Assembly (NCBI GenBank): GCA_014773175.1
Contig: VXCM01000795.1
Span: 1 to 64,000, forward strand
Reading direction: 5' to 3'
DNA: 64,000 nt
Source of the DNA: Lucifuga dentata
Taxonomy: Eukaryota > Chordata > Actinopteri > Ophidiiformes > Bythitidae
The notes beneath the pieces are model-generated. The model saw only the letters and a program-made list of their open reading frames with translations. It was not told the DNA's origin and did not search any database. A program made the translations under genes and the position numbers. Numbering within the stretch: the stretch's first letter is position 1; each line of letters opens with the position of its first letter. Below are positions 49,166 to 59,900 of this stretch, one piece after another.

Positions 49166-49671
49166 TAATTGTATTTATACAATGGTCAGCATTTCTATCA
49201 TGCTGCCGTCATATAAATCCAGGATCATACAAATATTTGATCTGGCTTCACCCAGTATTGAAGTCAAGAAAGGAATTTAAGGACTACTGTCACAGTGCCT
49301 TGTTGAGACATATTAGGGGCTCATTATAACAGGATAAAGCCAGGTTAAAATTCCAGAAAACTGTGAGCTCCATCAGTGAAGAAACCCCAGTTTCCTGTTT
49401 CTGGACAACACTGTGTTGACAAAAACAGTCCAGAACATTAAAACACTGATGATGAACACTGACAAAGATGTGCACATTTTTTTTATGTTGAAAAATGTGA
49501 CTTTATTTTATCTAGCCATTCATTTTTAACATATCATCCTGTTTTGCTTATGTTCATTTAAGGTCACCGTAACTCAGTGGGCGTGGAAATCAAATAGTGA
49601 GGAGATAAAACAGTTGCAATTCCACTCAATCACCCGTTTAGGCTTGTGACAGCTGTAAATATTAAGATTCA

Positions 49672-49995
49672 TCCATCCAGCCATCCATTCTTCCCTTCCC
49701 CAGACCTCCATCCCAACACAAACAGGGTACACCTGCGAACTACCAGTCCATCAAAGAGCTACTGTATTGAAACAGACAAAGTTATTCACAAAAACAGGCC
49801 AGTAAAGGTAATTTGATTACATTATAGTTTCCAGTTCACCTAACCTGCATGTCTTTGCAATGTAGGAAGAAATGCACCCAAAGGAAACCCATACAAACGC
49901 TGGGAGAACATATAAACTCCACACAGAAAAGGCCCCAGTCCCACTTGAACCCAGAATCTTTTTGCTGTGAGGGGACAATGCTAACCACCAAATCA
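49672..49995 (+). repeat. dispersed fish repeat, degenerate copy 2
   Basis: It has the same ordered words as copy 1 (catccatccagccatccatt, cctaacctgcatgtctttg, gggagaacatataaactcca, cagaaaaggccccagtccca, ttgctgtgag), with its own substitutions. It lies about 500 bp from copy 1 in the same orientation. Confidence 0.65.
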
Positions 49996-50664
49996 CTGAT
50001 TTTCCCTTATCTAAAAAAAATCCCTTATCTTAAAATTAATTAAGATAAGGGATTTAATTAAGCTTAAAATTAATAAATTTTAAATAAATTATTTACACAA
50101 AGGTCAGTATTTCTGGTGTCAGGTACAGCACAAAAGAAGGACTCTTAGAAAAACTTGCAATAATTTACATACTAACATTTCTTCTATGTAGAGATGAACT
50201 TCAGTACAGGTTTCTCATACTGTGTCCACCCATATTTATTTGAATAATGGCAAACATATGAAACATGGCTCATGTTCAGTATGGTCTGTTGAACGCTTCC
50301 TTGCTTCAACCCATGACTTTGAAATTTAATCCAATTTTGTAATAAAAGAAAGAAAAGCAGAATACTATTTTCTAATCAAAGGGACCAACCACAGGAAATA
50401 TTATTATTCCTGGATCCAAGCTATAGTTCATTCATCATGCATTAACTAATGACACAAGCATCATTCAACCTTGTGTCATTAGTTAATGACACAAGGTTGC
50501 ATGATGTGTTTACATCAACTTTTATGTTTTCTTAATACCTTTGACTGGAGCAATGCCTCCGTGGTTTCATGGGTCATTATTTACCAAAGATGTGTGAACA
50601 GGCTCCACTGCAAAATACATACCTCATTATCTGCAATGATATGTTGTTCTCAGCTATGGGAATA

Positions 50665-50698
<34 letters not shown>

Positions 50699-50907
50699 CA
50701 CGCGCATGAGTGTGTGTGTCTGTTTGTATGAGGAGTGTTAATGTAAGAATTTGGTCCTTTATTGAGAGGATTTTAGCAGTGATAAAATAATAAATTAACA
50801 CTTATGATNCCAGCCCTGCTCTGGTCTTGCGCAGTCATTTCAGTTGGGGGGGTTCGGACACCCCTTCGTCTGGCATTACCAGTTCTGGTGAATTCTGGGG
50901 GGACATA

Positions 50908-51595
50908 TGTGGCGACCACCACTGGGACTCATACATATTTCACTGTCTTTGTAATGTCAGTTAGGGATAGTTAATTTGGATGTTGGAGTGGTGACAGTCT
51001 TATGTCAGTTAGGGACAGTTAGTCCGGTTGTTGAGACAACCAGTCTGTTTGGTCAGTTAGTGCTGAGCCTCACAAGTGTGTAGCCAAAAAGACAAGTTTT
51101 CAGATTCTGTCAATCTCAGCGACTCCTACACACCCATATTAATTTGAATAGTGGTAAACATATGAAACATGATAAACATGATCGTGCCTCATGTTCACTA
51201 TAGTCTCTGTTGACCACTTTCCTTGCTTCAACCCATGACTTTGAAATTGAAAGCCAATTTTGTAATAAAAGAAAGAAAAGCAAAGCAGACTAATATTGTT
51301 TTCTAATCAAAGGCCCCAACCACAGGAAATATTATTATGCCTGGTTCCAAGCTAAAGTTCATTCATCATGCATTAACTAATGACACAAGCATCATTCAAC
51401 CTTGTGTCATTAGTTAATGACACAAGGTTGCATGATGTGTTTACATCAACTTTTATGTTTTCTTAATACCTTTGACTGGAGCAATGCCTCCGTGGTTTCA
51501 TGGGTCATTATTTACCAAAGATGTGTGAACAGGCTCCACTGCAAAATACATACCTCATTATCTGCAATGATATGTTGTTCTCAGCTATGGGAATA

Positions 51596-51629
<34 letters not shown>

Positions 51630-52082
51630 CACGCGCATGAGTGTGTGTGTCTGTTTGTATGAGGAGTGTTAATGTAAGAATTTGGTCCTTTATTGAGAGG
51701 ATTTTAGCAGTGATAAAATAATAAATTAACACTTATGATATATGAAAAAACAAAATGAAAAACAGACACAAGGCTCAAAAACAGTTGTTCATGTTTTAAG
51801 CATAGATAGATATAGTAGCTTGGTCACCCAGCATGCTATCTGTTTATGCATAGTGTTCCATAGTGATCTATAGAATTGGCCTGGTGTCTTCTGATTGCAG
51901 TTTTGGAGACTTTCTGTCCCCAAGTTCGAACTAAGTCCGCAATTCTCCAGCTGTTATTCTTGGAGATTCAATGGCCACTGGAACCATCCTCCTCACTGTG
52001 CTTGGGGTCAGTATAGACACGCATCCTCTTCCAGGCCAACTGAGGAAAAAAAAGAATTTCCTTTCAATTATTTTACTTTACA
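50908..52082 (+). repeat. LTR-like block B (probable assembly chimera)
   Basis: About 1175 bp, TG start at 50908. With offset 2786 it matches block C almost perfectly from 50810 to about 51470. With offset 931 block A (50446-50808) matches 51377-51739. It contains a TG microsatellite and a 19-bp inverted repeat. See the finding on the chimera. Confidence 0.65.
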
Positions 52083-52444
52083 GGAGGAGAAGAAGAAGAA
52101 GAAGAAGAAGAAGAAGAAGAAGAAGAAGAAGAAGGCCACCTGGAAGTCCGCTGAGAAGAAGAAGAAGAAGAAGAAGAAGGCCACCTGGAAGTCCGCTGGG
52201 CTATTAGCATTAGCTGACGATGGGAAAAAAAAAATGGAACCACTTTTCAAGCCACCTCTACACAGACAGAGACATCAATTTGGCATCGATTTTGTCAAGA
52301 GCAACAAGAACAATGCCAGGCTGTCACCAGCGCTGTCCATCTTGGTATGGACTACAATCACATGGTAGTCCATCAGGCTTCGGGCCCAGGGGTCCTGGCC
52401 TGCAGGACTGCCATCACAGGGCTCTAGCTGCAGGACATCACATT

Positions 52445-53520
52445 TGACGATGCCAGCACCATGCTACTGTGCGATGTTTCCTTGGGGCATCCATGGCCTG
52501 TCGTGTCCGACGGTTGGAGATGGCGAGTTTTCGATGCTATGCACAGCCTTTCCCACCCAGGCAGGAAGTCGTCTCAAAAAATGGTCGCGGTTAAATGTCT
52601 GGCACAGGCTCAAGAAGGACGTCCATGACTGGGTTAATATCTGCATCATTTTCCAACGCTTTAAGGTGCATCGCCATATTAAGGCCCCGTTGGCACACTT
52701 TTCTGTACCTGAGACATATTTTGACTGTGAACGTGGATCTGGCAGAACCCCTGCCACCTTCCCATGGGTTCACCCACCTCCTCACAGTGGTTGACACAGT
52801 GGCTCAGGCATTCATTACCACTTGGGTCACTTGGTTTGGAGTCCTGTCTGATGTCTCCTCTGACAGAGGCCTCCAGTTCACATCAGAGCTTTAGAATGCT
52901 GTTGCGCAGGGCCTTGTAGTGAAGCTCCACCACACTACCACATATCACCCCCAAGCTAATGGGTTGTGCGAGCGCTTTCACTGCTCCATGAAGGCCATGC
53001 TCCGAGCCAGCCTCCAGGAATGATAGTTGGGTCAGCAGGCTCCTGTGGGTCATGCTGGGGCTCCCAAGGAGGACCTGCAGTCTTCTTCTGCCAAGTTGGT
53101 TTATGGGTAGCTGCTACGAGTTCCTGGGGATTTCATCCCTAATGCCACAGACCCTTGGTCTGCAACTCAATAAAGAACCACCCTCCTGGACAAGGTATTT
53201 GCACTGGTGCCTAAGTCACAGCATGGTCTCCCGCAGTCCCATATCCCTCCTAACCTGAAGGCGGCGGAGTATGTTTTCATCCGCCGTGACGCTCATCGGG
53301 NCGCAGTCCCATATCCCTCCTAACCTGAAGGTGGCGGAGTATGTTTTCATCCGCCGTGACGCTCATCGGGGACCACTTCACTCCCCTTACAATGGTCCAC
53401 TTTGTGTCCTGGAGGCCGGGGACAACACCTTCCTGGTTGACATTGGTAGTAAGCCGGACTATGTTTCCTTGGACCGCCTCAAACAGCCCACCTGGATCTG
53501 GACCAGCCTTTCAAGTTGAC
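52445..53520 (+). pseudogene. broken retrotransposon pol (integrase) remnant
   Basis: Translation in several frames gives integrase-like pieces: a region near 52595-52890 (TVVDTVAQAFITTW, SDVSSDRGLQFTSEL), the 52930-52990 region (tatcacccccaagctaatgg) and a C-terminal piece near 53302-53519 (VFIRRDAHRGPL). The pieces lie in different frames and are separated by stops, so no functional enzyme is encoded. A 69-bp duplication around the N at 53301 adds a further artefact. I describe it as a relic and do not attempt a repaired protein. Confidence 0.7.
53232..53370. repeat. 69-bp direct duplication around single N (assembly artefact)
   Basis: 53232-53300 is repeated at 53302-53370 with one mismatch (ggcggcgg / ggtggcgg) and an N at 53301, inside the integrase remnant. 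Confidence 0.85.
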
Positions 53521-53693
53521 CCAGCCTCTGCGACAGGGCCATCCTCCGTCCATTGCACCACTGCAGTGCCCCCAAACCTCCTCCTCCTGCCCACACCAGC
53601 CCTGCTCTGGTCTTGCGCAGTCATTTCAGTTGGGGGGGTTCAGACACCCCTTCGTCTGGCATTGCCAGTTCTGGTGAATTCTGGGGGGACATA

Positions 53694-54387
53694 TGTGGCG
53701 ACCACCACTGGGACTCATACATATTTCACTGTCTTTGTAATGTCAGTTAGGGATAGTTAATTTGGATGTTGGAGTGGTGACAGTCTTATGTCAGTTAGGG
53801 ACAGTTAGTCCGGTTGTTGAGACAACCAGTCTGTTTGGTCAGTTAGTGCTGAGCCTCACAAGTGTGTAGCCAAAAAGACAAGTTTTCAGATTCTGTCAAT
53901 CTCAGCGACTCCTACACACCCATATTAATTTGAATAGTGGTAAACATATGAAACATGATAAACATGATCGTGCCTCATGTTCACTATAGTCTCTGTTGAC
54001 CACTTTCCTTGCTTCAACCCATGACTTTGAAATTGAAAGCCAATTTTGTAATAAAAGAAAGAAAAGCAAAGCAGACTAATATTGTTTTCTAATCAAAGGC
54101 CCCAACCACAGGAAATATTATTATGCCTGGTTCCAAGCTAAAGTTCATTCATCATGCATTAACTAATGACACAAGCATCATTCAACCTTGTGTCATTAGT
54201 TAATGACACAAGGTTGCATGATGTGTTTACAACAATTGGTATGTTTTCTTAACACCTTTGACTGGAGCAATGCCTCCGTGGTTTCATGGGTCATTATTTA
54301 CCAAGGATGTGTGAACAGGCTCCACTGTAAAATACATACCTCATTATCTGCAATGATATGTTGCTCTCAGCTATGGGAATATGATCT

Positions 54388-54441
<54 letters not shown>

Positions 54442-54881
54442 TATGAGGAGTGTTAATGTAATAATTTAGTCCTTTATTAAGAGGATTTTAGCAGTGTTAA
54501 TAAAATAATAAATAACACTTATGATATATGAAAAAACAAAATGAAAACCAGACACAAGGCTCAAAAACAATTCTTCATGTTTTAGGCATAGATAGATATA
54601 GTAACATGGTCACCCAGGATGCTATCTGTTTATCCATATGATCCATAGAATCAGCCTGGTGTCTTCTGTTTGCAGTTTTGGAGACTTTCTGACCCCACGA
54701 CCCAACTAAATCTGCAATTCTCCAGCTGTGATTCTTGGAAATTCATTGGACACTGGAACCATCCTCCTCACTGTGCGTGGGGTCAATGCAATATCGACAC
54801 ACATCCTCTTCCAGGCCAATTGAGAAAAATATTTGTTTCATGATAAGAATTTCTTTTTCCCTTCAATTATTTTGCTTTACG
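53694..54881 (+). repeat. LTR-like block C (3' LTR)
   Basis: About 1188 bp, TG start at 53694, preceded by a G-rich tract (ctgggggga). It contains a TG microsatellite (about 54391-54437), longer than in block B, and the conserved 19-bp inverted repeat. After position 54230 it differs from B by roughly 5-10 percent by eye. Confidence 0.7.
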
Positions 54882-56999
54882 GGACCCAATCACACTCTTT
54901 ATAGGATAGGTAAACACCCTACAGGACTATGTTCAGTCCAGAAGAAGAGGGTTTGAGTACTTGTTAACAAAGTGAGAGAAATTACATTCAAATGAATCCA
55001 CAAATATTACTCAACTAAATTATTTCTCCTTAGATTTAAAAAGGATATTGACACCAGCTGCTCCTTTTGTAACTCTTACCCCGAAATTGCACTTGTTTTG
55101 GACTTGTAGTCACTGTCATACTAGAAAATTTTGGTCAGATGTTTCTGAATACATTGAGATGTATGTAATCAAGGACTTTTCTTTTGTCTGCAAGGACATG
55201 TATTTTGGTTTACTGAAGTATAAAAAGGAAGCCCAAGGATGTGTCGTTATGTGTCGTTAACTGATCTGGACCGGAAACCTGATCTAGACCATTCATGCAC
55301 GTTGTTTTTAAAAACACATCTATATCTGGTTGCCATTTTCCTTTTAATGACATTAAAGTTTAATATGACATTTTTAATACAACATTTCAGAAATTTTAAT
55401 TTAAACAGCTGAATTGCGTTGTCCTCTTTTGTTGTGTGATCACCTGTCAAAATGAAGTCTTTTGCTTTATTCCATCTGCAGGATTATTTCTTAAATGGAG
55501 AAATTAAGTCCAGCGTTGGCCACAAAGAATGTAAGAAGTTGAAATTGGCATCCTGAAATTTTATCCTTAAAGGTACCTTCAAGTAGTTATTTGAAAAATA
55601 GGTTGCCAGAAAAGCCTGTGTTTTTACAATACTGAAAAATTAATTGTAACAGGTTTAAGAAATTGTTTTATATTTTTTATATTTATTTGCTTCATAAATC
55701 TAACATTTTTAAGTTCTATAACATCTTACGATAGGTATTATTATTAGTAGTAGTAGGCTAGTATTGGTAGTATCAGTAGTACTATTAAAACCAATAATTA
55801 TAGTATATATTGTTTACTTACAAATGTATTAGTCCTTAAAAATAATATAACCCTCGAGGTATAGTGTCTATGAGGGCCCCAGGAAAAAAAAAATTCTTGA
55901 GGCCCTTTAATTTTTTTTTTTTTTTTTTTTNTTTTTTTTTTTTTTTTTTGACAAAGTTGAGGATTAGATGGTATCTCCTCTTGTTGTGTCAAACATTTAA
56001 GTGGTTTGCATAATCATGGACAGAGGATGGCATTTAACAGTAGATTCTACACTGGAAAAAAAAAAAAAGAATTTACTTTGATTTTTACTTNTTTTTTTTT
56101 TTTTTTTTTGGGACCCTGAGAGATAACTTCTGTTCATTTTGTCAGTTTGTCGAAACTCCGAACTGAAAACCGAAACAAACTAGCTCTCATGCAGACAGTG
56201 ACTGTGATGGATTCCGCGCAGTTACGCTCTGGGCGGAAACCCCCTCAACGGTCCCCACCGCGTTAGCCGGCGGGACTCGCNGCAGTTACGCTCTGGGCGG
56301 AAACCCCCTCAACGGTCCCCACCGCGTTAGCCGGCGGGACTCGCACTTGCTGTCGGTTGTCACGGTGGGGCCCTGCTGAGGGGGTTCCGCAGAGAACACA
56401 ATGTGTATTATCCATCAGATGCTTCAAGGGGACTTTTGCACTGTCATTGCTGGACCACTAATGCGATCGGCTGTCGCTCCGCGGGGCCCCAGGCCTGCCT
56501 TGCCTGTCCTGTTCCTTCGCCTCTGTATAACCCATATCATTTTTTACATGTCTGTTTTTAAAATTTTACTTCATTCAACTTCTTATTAACTTCAAAAACA
56601 ACGTATATAAAATTTGCAACTACAGAAACCTTTTTTTCCCGAACTTTATTTGACTATACGGATCTTCCGGTCCAAATCGGGTACTGACGCTCTTTTTTTT
56701 TTTTTTTTTTTTNTTAACTATTTTTGTCCTTCGCTCGCCGCCATATTTTGAATATTTTCCTCGCAACTGCTTGTGGGTATAAATAAAAGTAGACACATTT
56801 TACAGAAATGTTTGTACGTAATGTTTTGCTGTAACCGTCGTGAAAATCTTCCGATTACATGAATTCGACAGCTAGCTCACTTCTTAGAAACAACAGTAGC
56901 AGAGAAGTTGTGTTGGAAAGTAGACTATCCAAGACGCGTTCAGGGTCTTCTTTCCTTGCTGACAATTAGCGGTTCCTCGTTAATTCGACTAGCTTGAAG
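54882..56999. other. intergenic and dcaf7 promoter region
   Basis: No coding exon is seen. It contains T runs with N at 55931, 56090 and 56713, a GC-rich block (56200-56400) with a 63-bp duplication around the N at 56281, and GC-rich sequence at 56460-56510. The dcaf7 promoter and 5' UTR probably lie in the last few hundred bases. Confidence 0.5.
56218..56344. repeat. 63-bp direct duplication around single N (assembly artefact)
   Basis: 56218-56280 is repeated at 56282-56344 with an N at 56281, inside a GC-rich block. Confidence 0.85.
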
Positions 57000-59900
57000 A
57001 TGTCGCTGCACGGTAAACGCAACGAAATCTATAAATATGAGGCTCCGTGGACAGTTTACGCTATGAACTGGGCCGTCCGGCCAGACAAGCGTTTCCGCCT
57101 GGCATTGGGAAGCTTCGTGGAGGAGTACAATAACAAGGTACCGTGGATAGGACCAGCCACCCACTCCACGTTATGAAATGAATATTAAAGGCATGTGTGG
57201 CCAGAGGTATGCTGCTCACCAGTCAAAGTTATACTTTATCAGGAAGTCATAGTCTGATATTAAAAGTATGCCTGATACGTTATTATTTTCATATTCATGC
57301 TATAAGTTGGTAATTGTAATGTGTTAAAATTTTAATGTTTGAATGTTTATGAATGGACAGTTTGCACTCGTGCTGCGTTCCAGTTACAGTGGAAAGTTGG
57401 AATTTCCGACTTCCGACAAAAAACTGTTCCAGCCAAATGAAAAAAGCATAACTAAACGCCAATAAATACTGTAAGATTAACTAAACTTAGTAATAAGTAC
57501 TAACTAAAGTTAGATTACAGGACTGCTTGGTTGGATTGTGTTACAATGATATCAATCACAGTGGGTACCAAACATTTGCGCAGAGAAATAAATGCTCTGA
57601 AATTATTTACACTGACGTATCAATGGCAAACGGTTATTGTACACTATATAAAGTTAACTTGGCGATATATTTTGACCTTTTTATTTCATTGTCACGCAAG
57701 AAAAAATACTTTATGCTGTTGTCTGATCATTTCCATTCACAAAGCTCGCTTCCACGGGCGCCGCCATGTTGAGTGACGTCATACTCGTGAAGTCGGAGTA
57801 GATGGATTTGATCCAAGTTTCCAACGCGTTTTTCCAAGTAGGAGGTCGGAAAAATCCGAGTTTCGAGGTAACTGGAACGCAGCATTGGTCATGACTAAAA
57901 GCTCATTGATACTGAATAGCAAATGTCAAGCAATATTAACCTAAATGACAGTGGAAAATATGAGCTATCCGTTACTGGGACTTAAAAAAATACTGTGCTT
58001 CCTTAAGAGGACGTTTTGCAGGCTCTTCTTAGCTGTTGTCCCCCAGAATCATCCCCACTTGACACTCCGTCACAGCTAATGAGCGGAGTGTGGACTGTAG
58101 ACTGTGGAGTGCACAGTGTGGACTGTGCACTCCACAGTCCACACTTTCAAGCTGACTATAAATGAGCTGAGAAGGCTGTCCTAATTCAGATGTCCTGTCC
58201 CAGTTTGTTGTTAATCAGAGTATTGTTGGAAAATCCAGTTATCTTAAGCTACCATTAACCTGGTACAGCATCTGACATCCTGTTGGATAAACTGAAATGT
58301 TTGACTTTTTACATTAAAGAGGGCTGCCTAACAAAACCAGTTCTGATTTCTGGGGACTCACTAATATTATGCAGGAGGATCCTCAGACCAACCATTATTA
58401 GCTGGGTCCTCTGGAGCATCCTGCCTCAGAATTGGGACACAGACACTGACTGCACTGCTCTCCATTCTCCTAAAGATAGAAATGTACAGTAACCACACGC
58501 TCAGTTAAGATGAGTTGTTTTTGTTCATCCACAGCTTCAGATAGTTGGTCTGGAGGAGGAGAGCTCAGAGTTTGTATGTCGGAACACTTTTGACCATCCC
58601 TACCCCACCACAAAGATCATGTGGATTCCTGACAGCAAAGGGGTGTATCCTGACCTGCTGGCCACCAGTGGAGACTACCTGCGAATTTGGAGGGTAAGAG
58701 AACTGATCCAGCCTGAGCTGACATGTTCCGTATCCTTTCTTTCCACTTTGATGTCAGAGTTCAGGGTAAACCAAGTGTTTACTTCATCTGTCTCAGGTAC
58801 CTTAAAGGCACCGTGTAACTAGAGCTTATAAATGTCAGGACATTCAAACTGTCTGGAACGTTTTTAAGCTGGTAGATGTTTGAAGTCATGTGATTCTCTG
58901 TAGACCCAAATTACCTTGAATACGACTGAAGAATAGTTAACTCTTAATTTGATGTTACATAACTGCTTTTGAATTTTTGTCCCCTTAAATATATATATAT
59001 AAACACCTCATTTTGTACTTGCACCACTAGGGTCTAAATAAAAAGAATCTCTTGACTAATAATTGTCGTAAGTTGTGAAAAAATACACAACTTTGTCTTT
59101 TCATTAATGGCAATCAGTAACATGGGATGTGTTAAACGCCCTTGTTTTGATCTTTGGTTGGTAACAAAATTAAGGCTTAAAATTTGCAAAATAATGGTTA
59201 ATTTAGATAAAGAGTCTCCAGCCTCTCAGACTAAGCTTCCTTGTTATAATTGTCCTTTTTCTTTTGATTACAGTGAAACCAGTGAATTAAAAAAAAAAAA
59301 CAGTCAAAGTCCAGCCTTCATGCTACCAGTCGTCTTTTTTTCCCAGTTTCCCTGCACGATTGATCACACATATATATAGTCTTTGTATGTAACACATTCA
59401 AAATGCACCGCCTGTGGTCTGTATGAAGATCTGAGTGAAGTTCACTCATATTGAAAATAATGTGTTACCGTAATAAAAGGTGAGCGACACAGAGACTCGT
59501 CTGGAGTGCCTTCTCAACAACAACAAGAACTCTGACTTCTGCGCGCCCCTCACCTCCTTCGACTGGAACGAGGTGGACCCAAACCTACTAGGTCAGAAAC
59601 CAGCACACACATCTTGAAATGCCACTGTTACTTCAGGATAAAATTATAAACTTGGGTAGAGTGAGTCAGTCTGTATTTCCACATCAAATTGAAAACATCA
59701 CAAATTTAACATAGCATCAGCATAAAGCAGTGCAAATGAGGGGCGGACAGTGACTTTGTCTCTTATCGTCTGTGTAGGAACCTCCAGTATCGACACCACC
59801 TGTACAATCTGGGGTCTGGAGACTGGACAGGTGCTGGGAAGAGTCAACCTTGTGTCAGGTCATGTCAAGACGCAGCTCATTGCCCATGACAAAGAGGTAA

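Larger units (their letters stand above)
48198..50228. other. intergenic with dispersed repeats
   Basis: No gene is seen. It holds an assembly duplication around an N (48328-48453), a GATAA/GGTAA microsatellite (about 48525-48595) and two degenerate copies of one dispersed repeat (48865-49165 and 49672-49995). A short hairpin (ttaagataaggg and partner) lies near 50014-50052. Confidence 0.6.
50229..54881 (+). mobile_element. decayed Ty3/Gypsy-type LTR retrotransposon, with a probable mis-joined LTR
   Basis: LTR-like blocks lie at 50229-50808 (A, partial), 50908-52082 (B) and 53694-54881 (C). B and C begin TGTGGCGACC just after a G-rich tract, as at a polypurine tract, and end at ttac. The interior (52083-53693, only 1.6 kb) has a GAA-rich start and integrase remnants but no recognisable gag, protease or reverse transcriptase. 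An N at 50809 joins A to B. B matches C up to about 51470 and A from 51377 on, so B looks chimeric. The element is defective and the layout uncertain. Confidence 0.7.

Noticed and set aside
51895..52368. 157-residue Lys-rich ORF
   Set aside because: Its length comes from the GAA repeat at the start of the decayed LTR element; no domain is visible.
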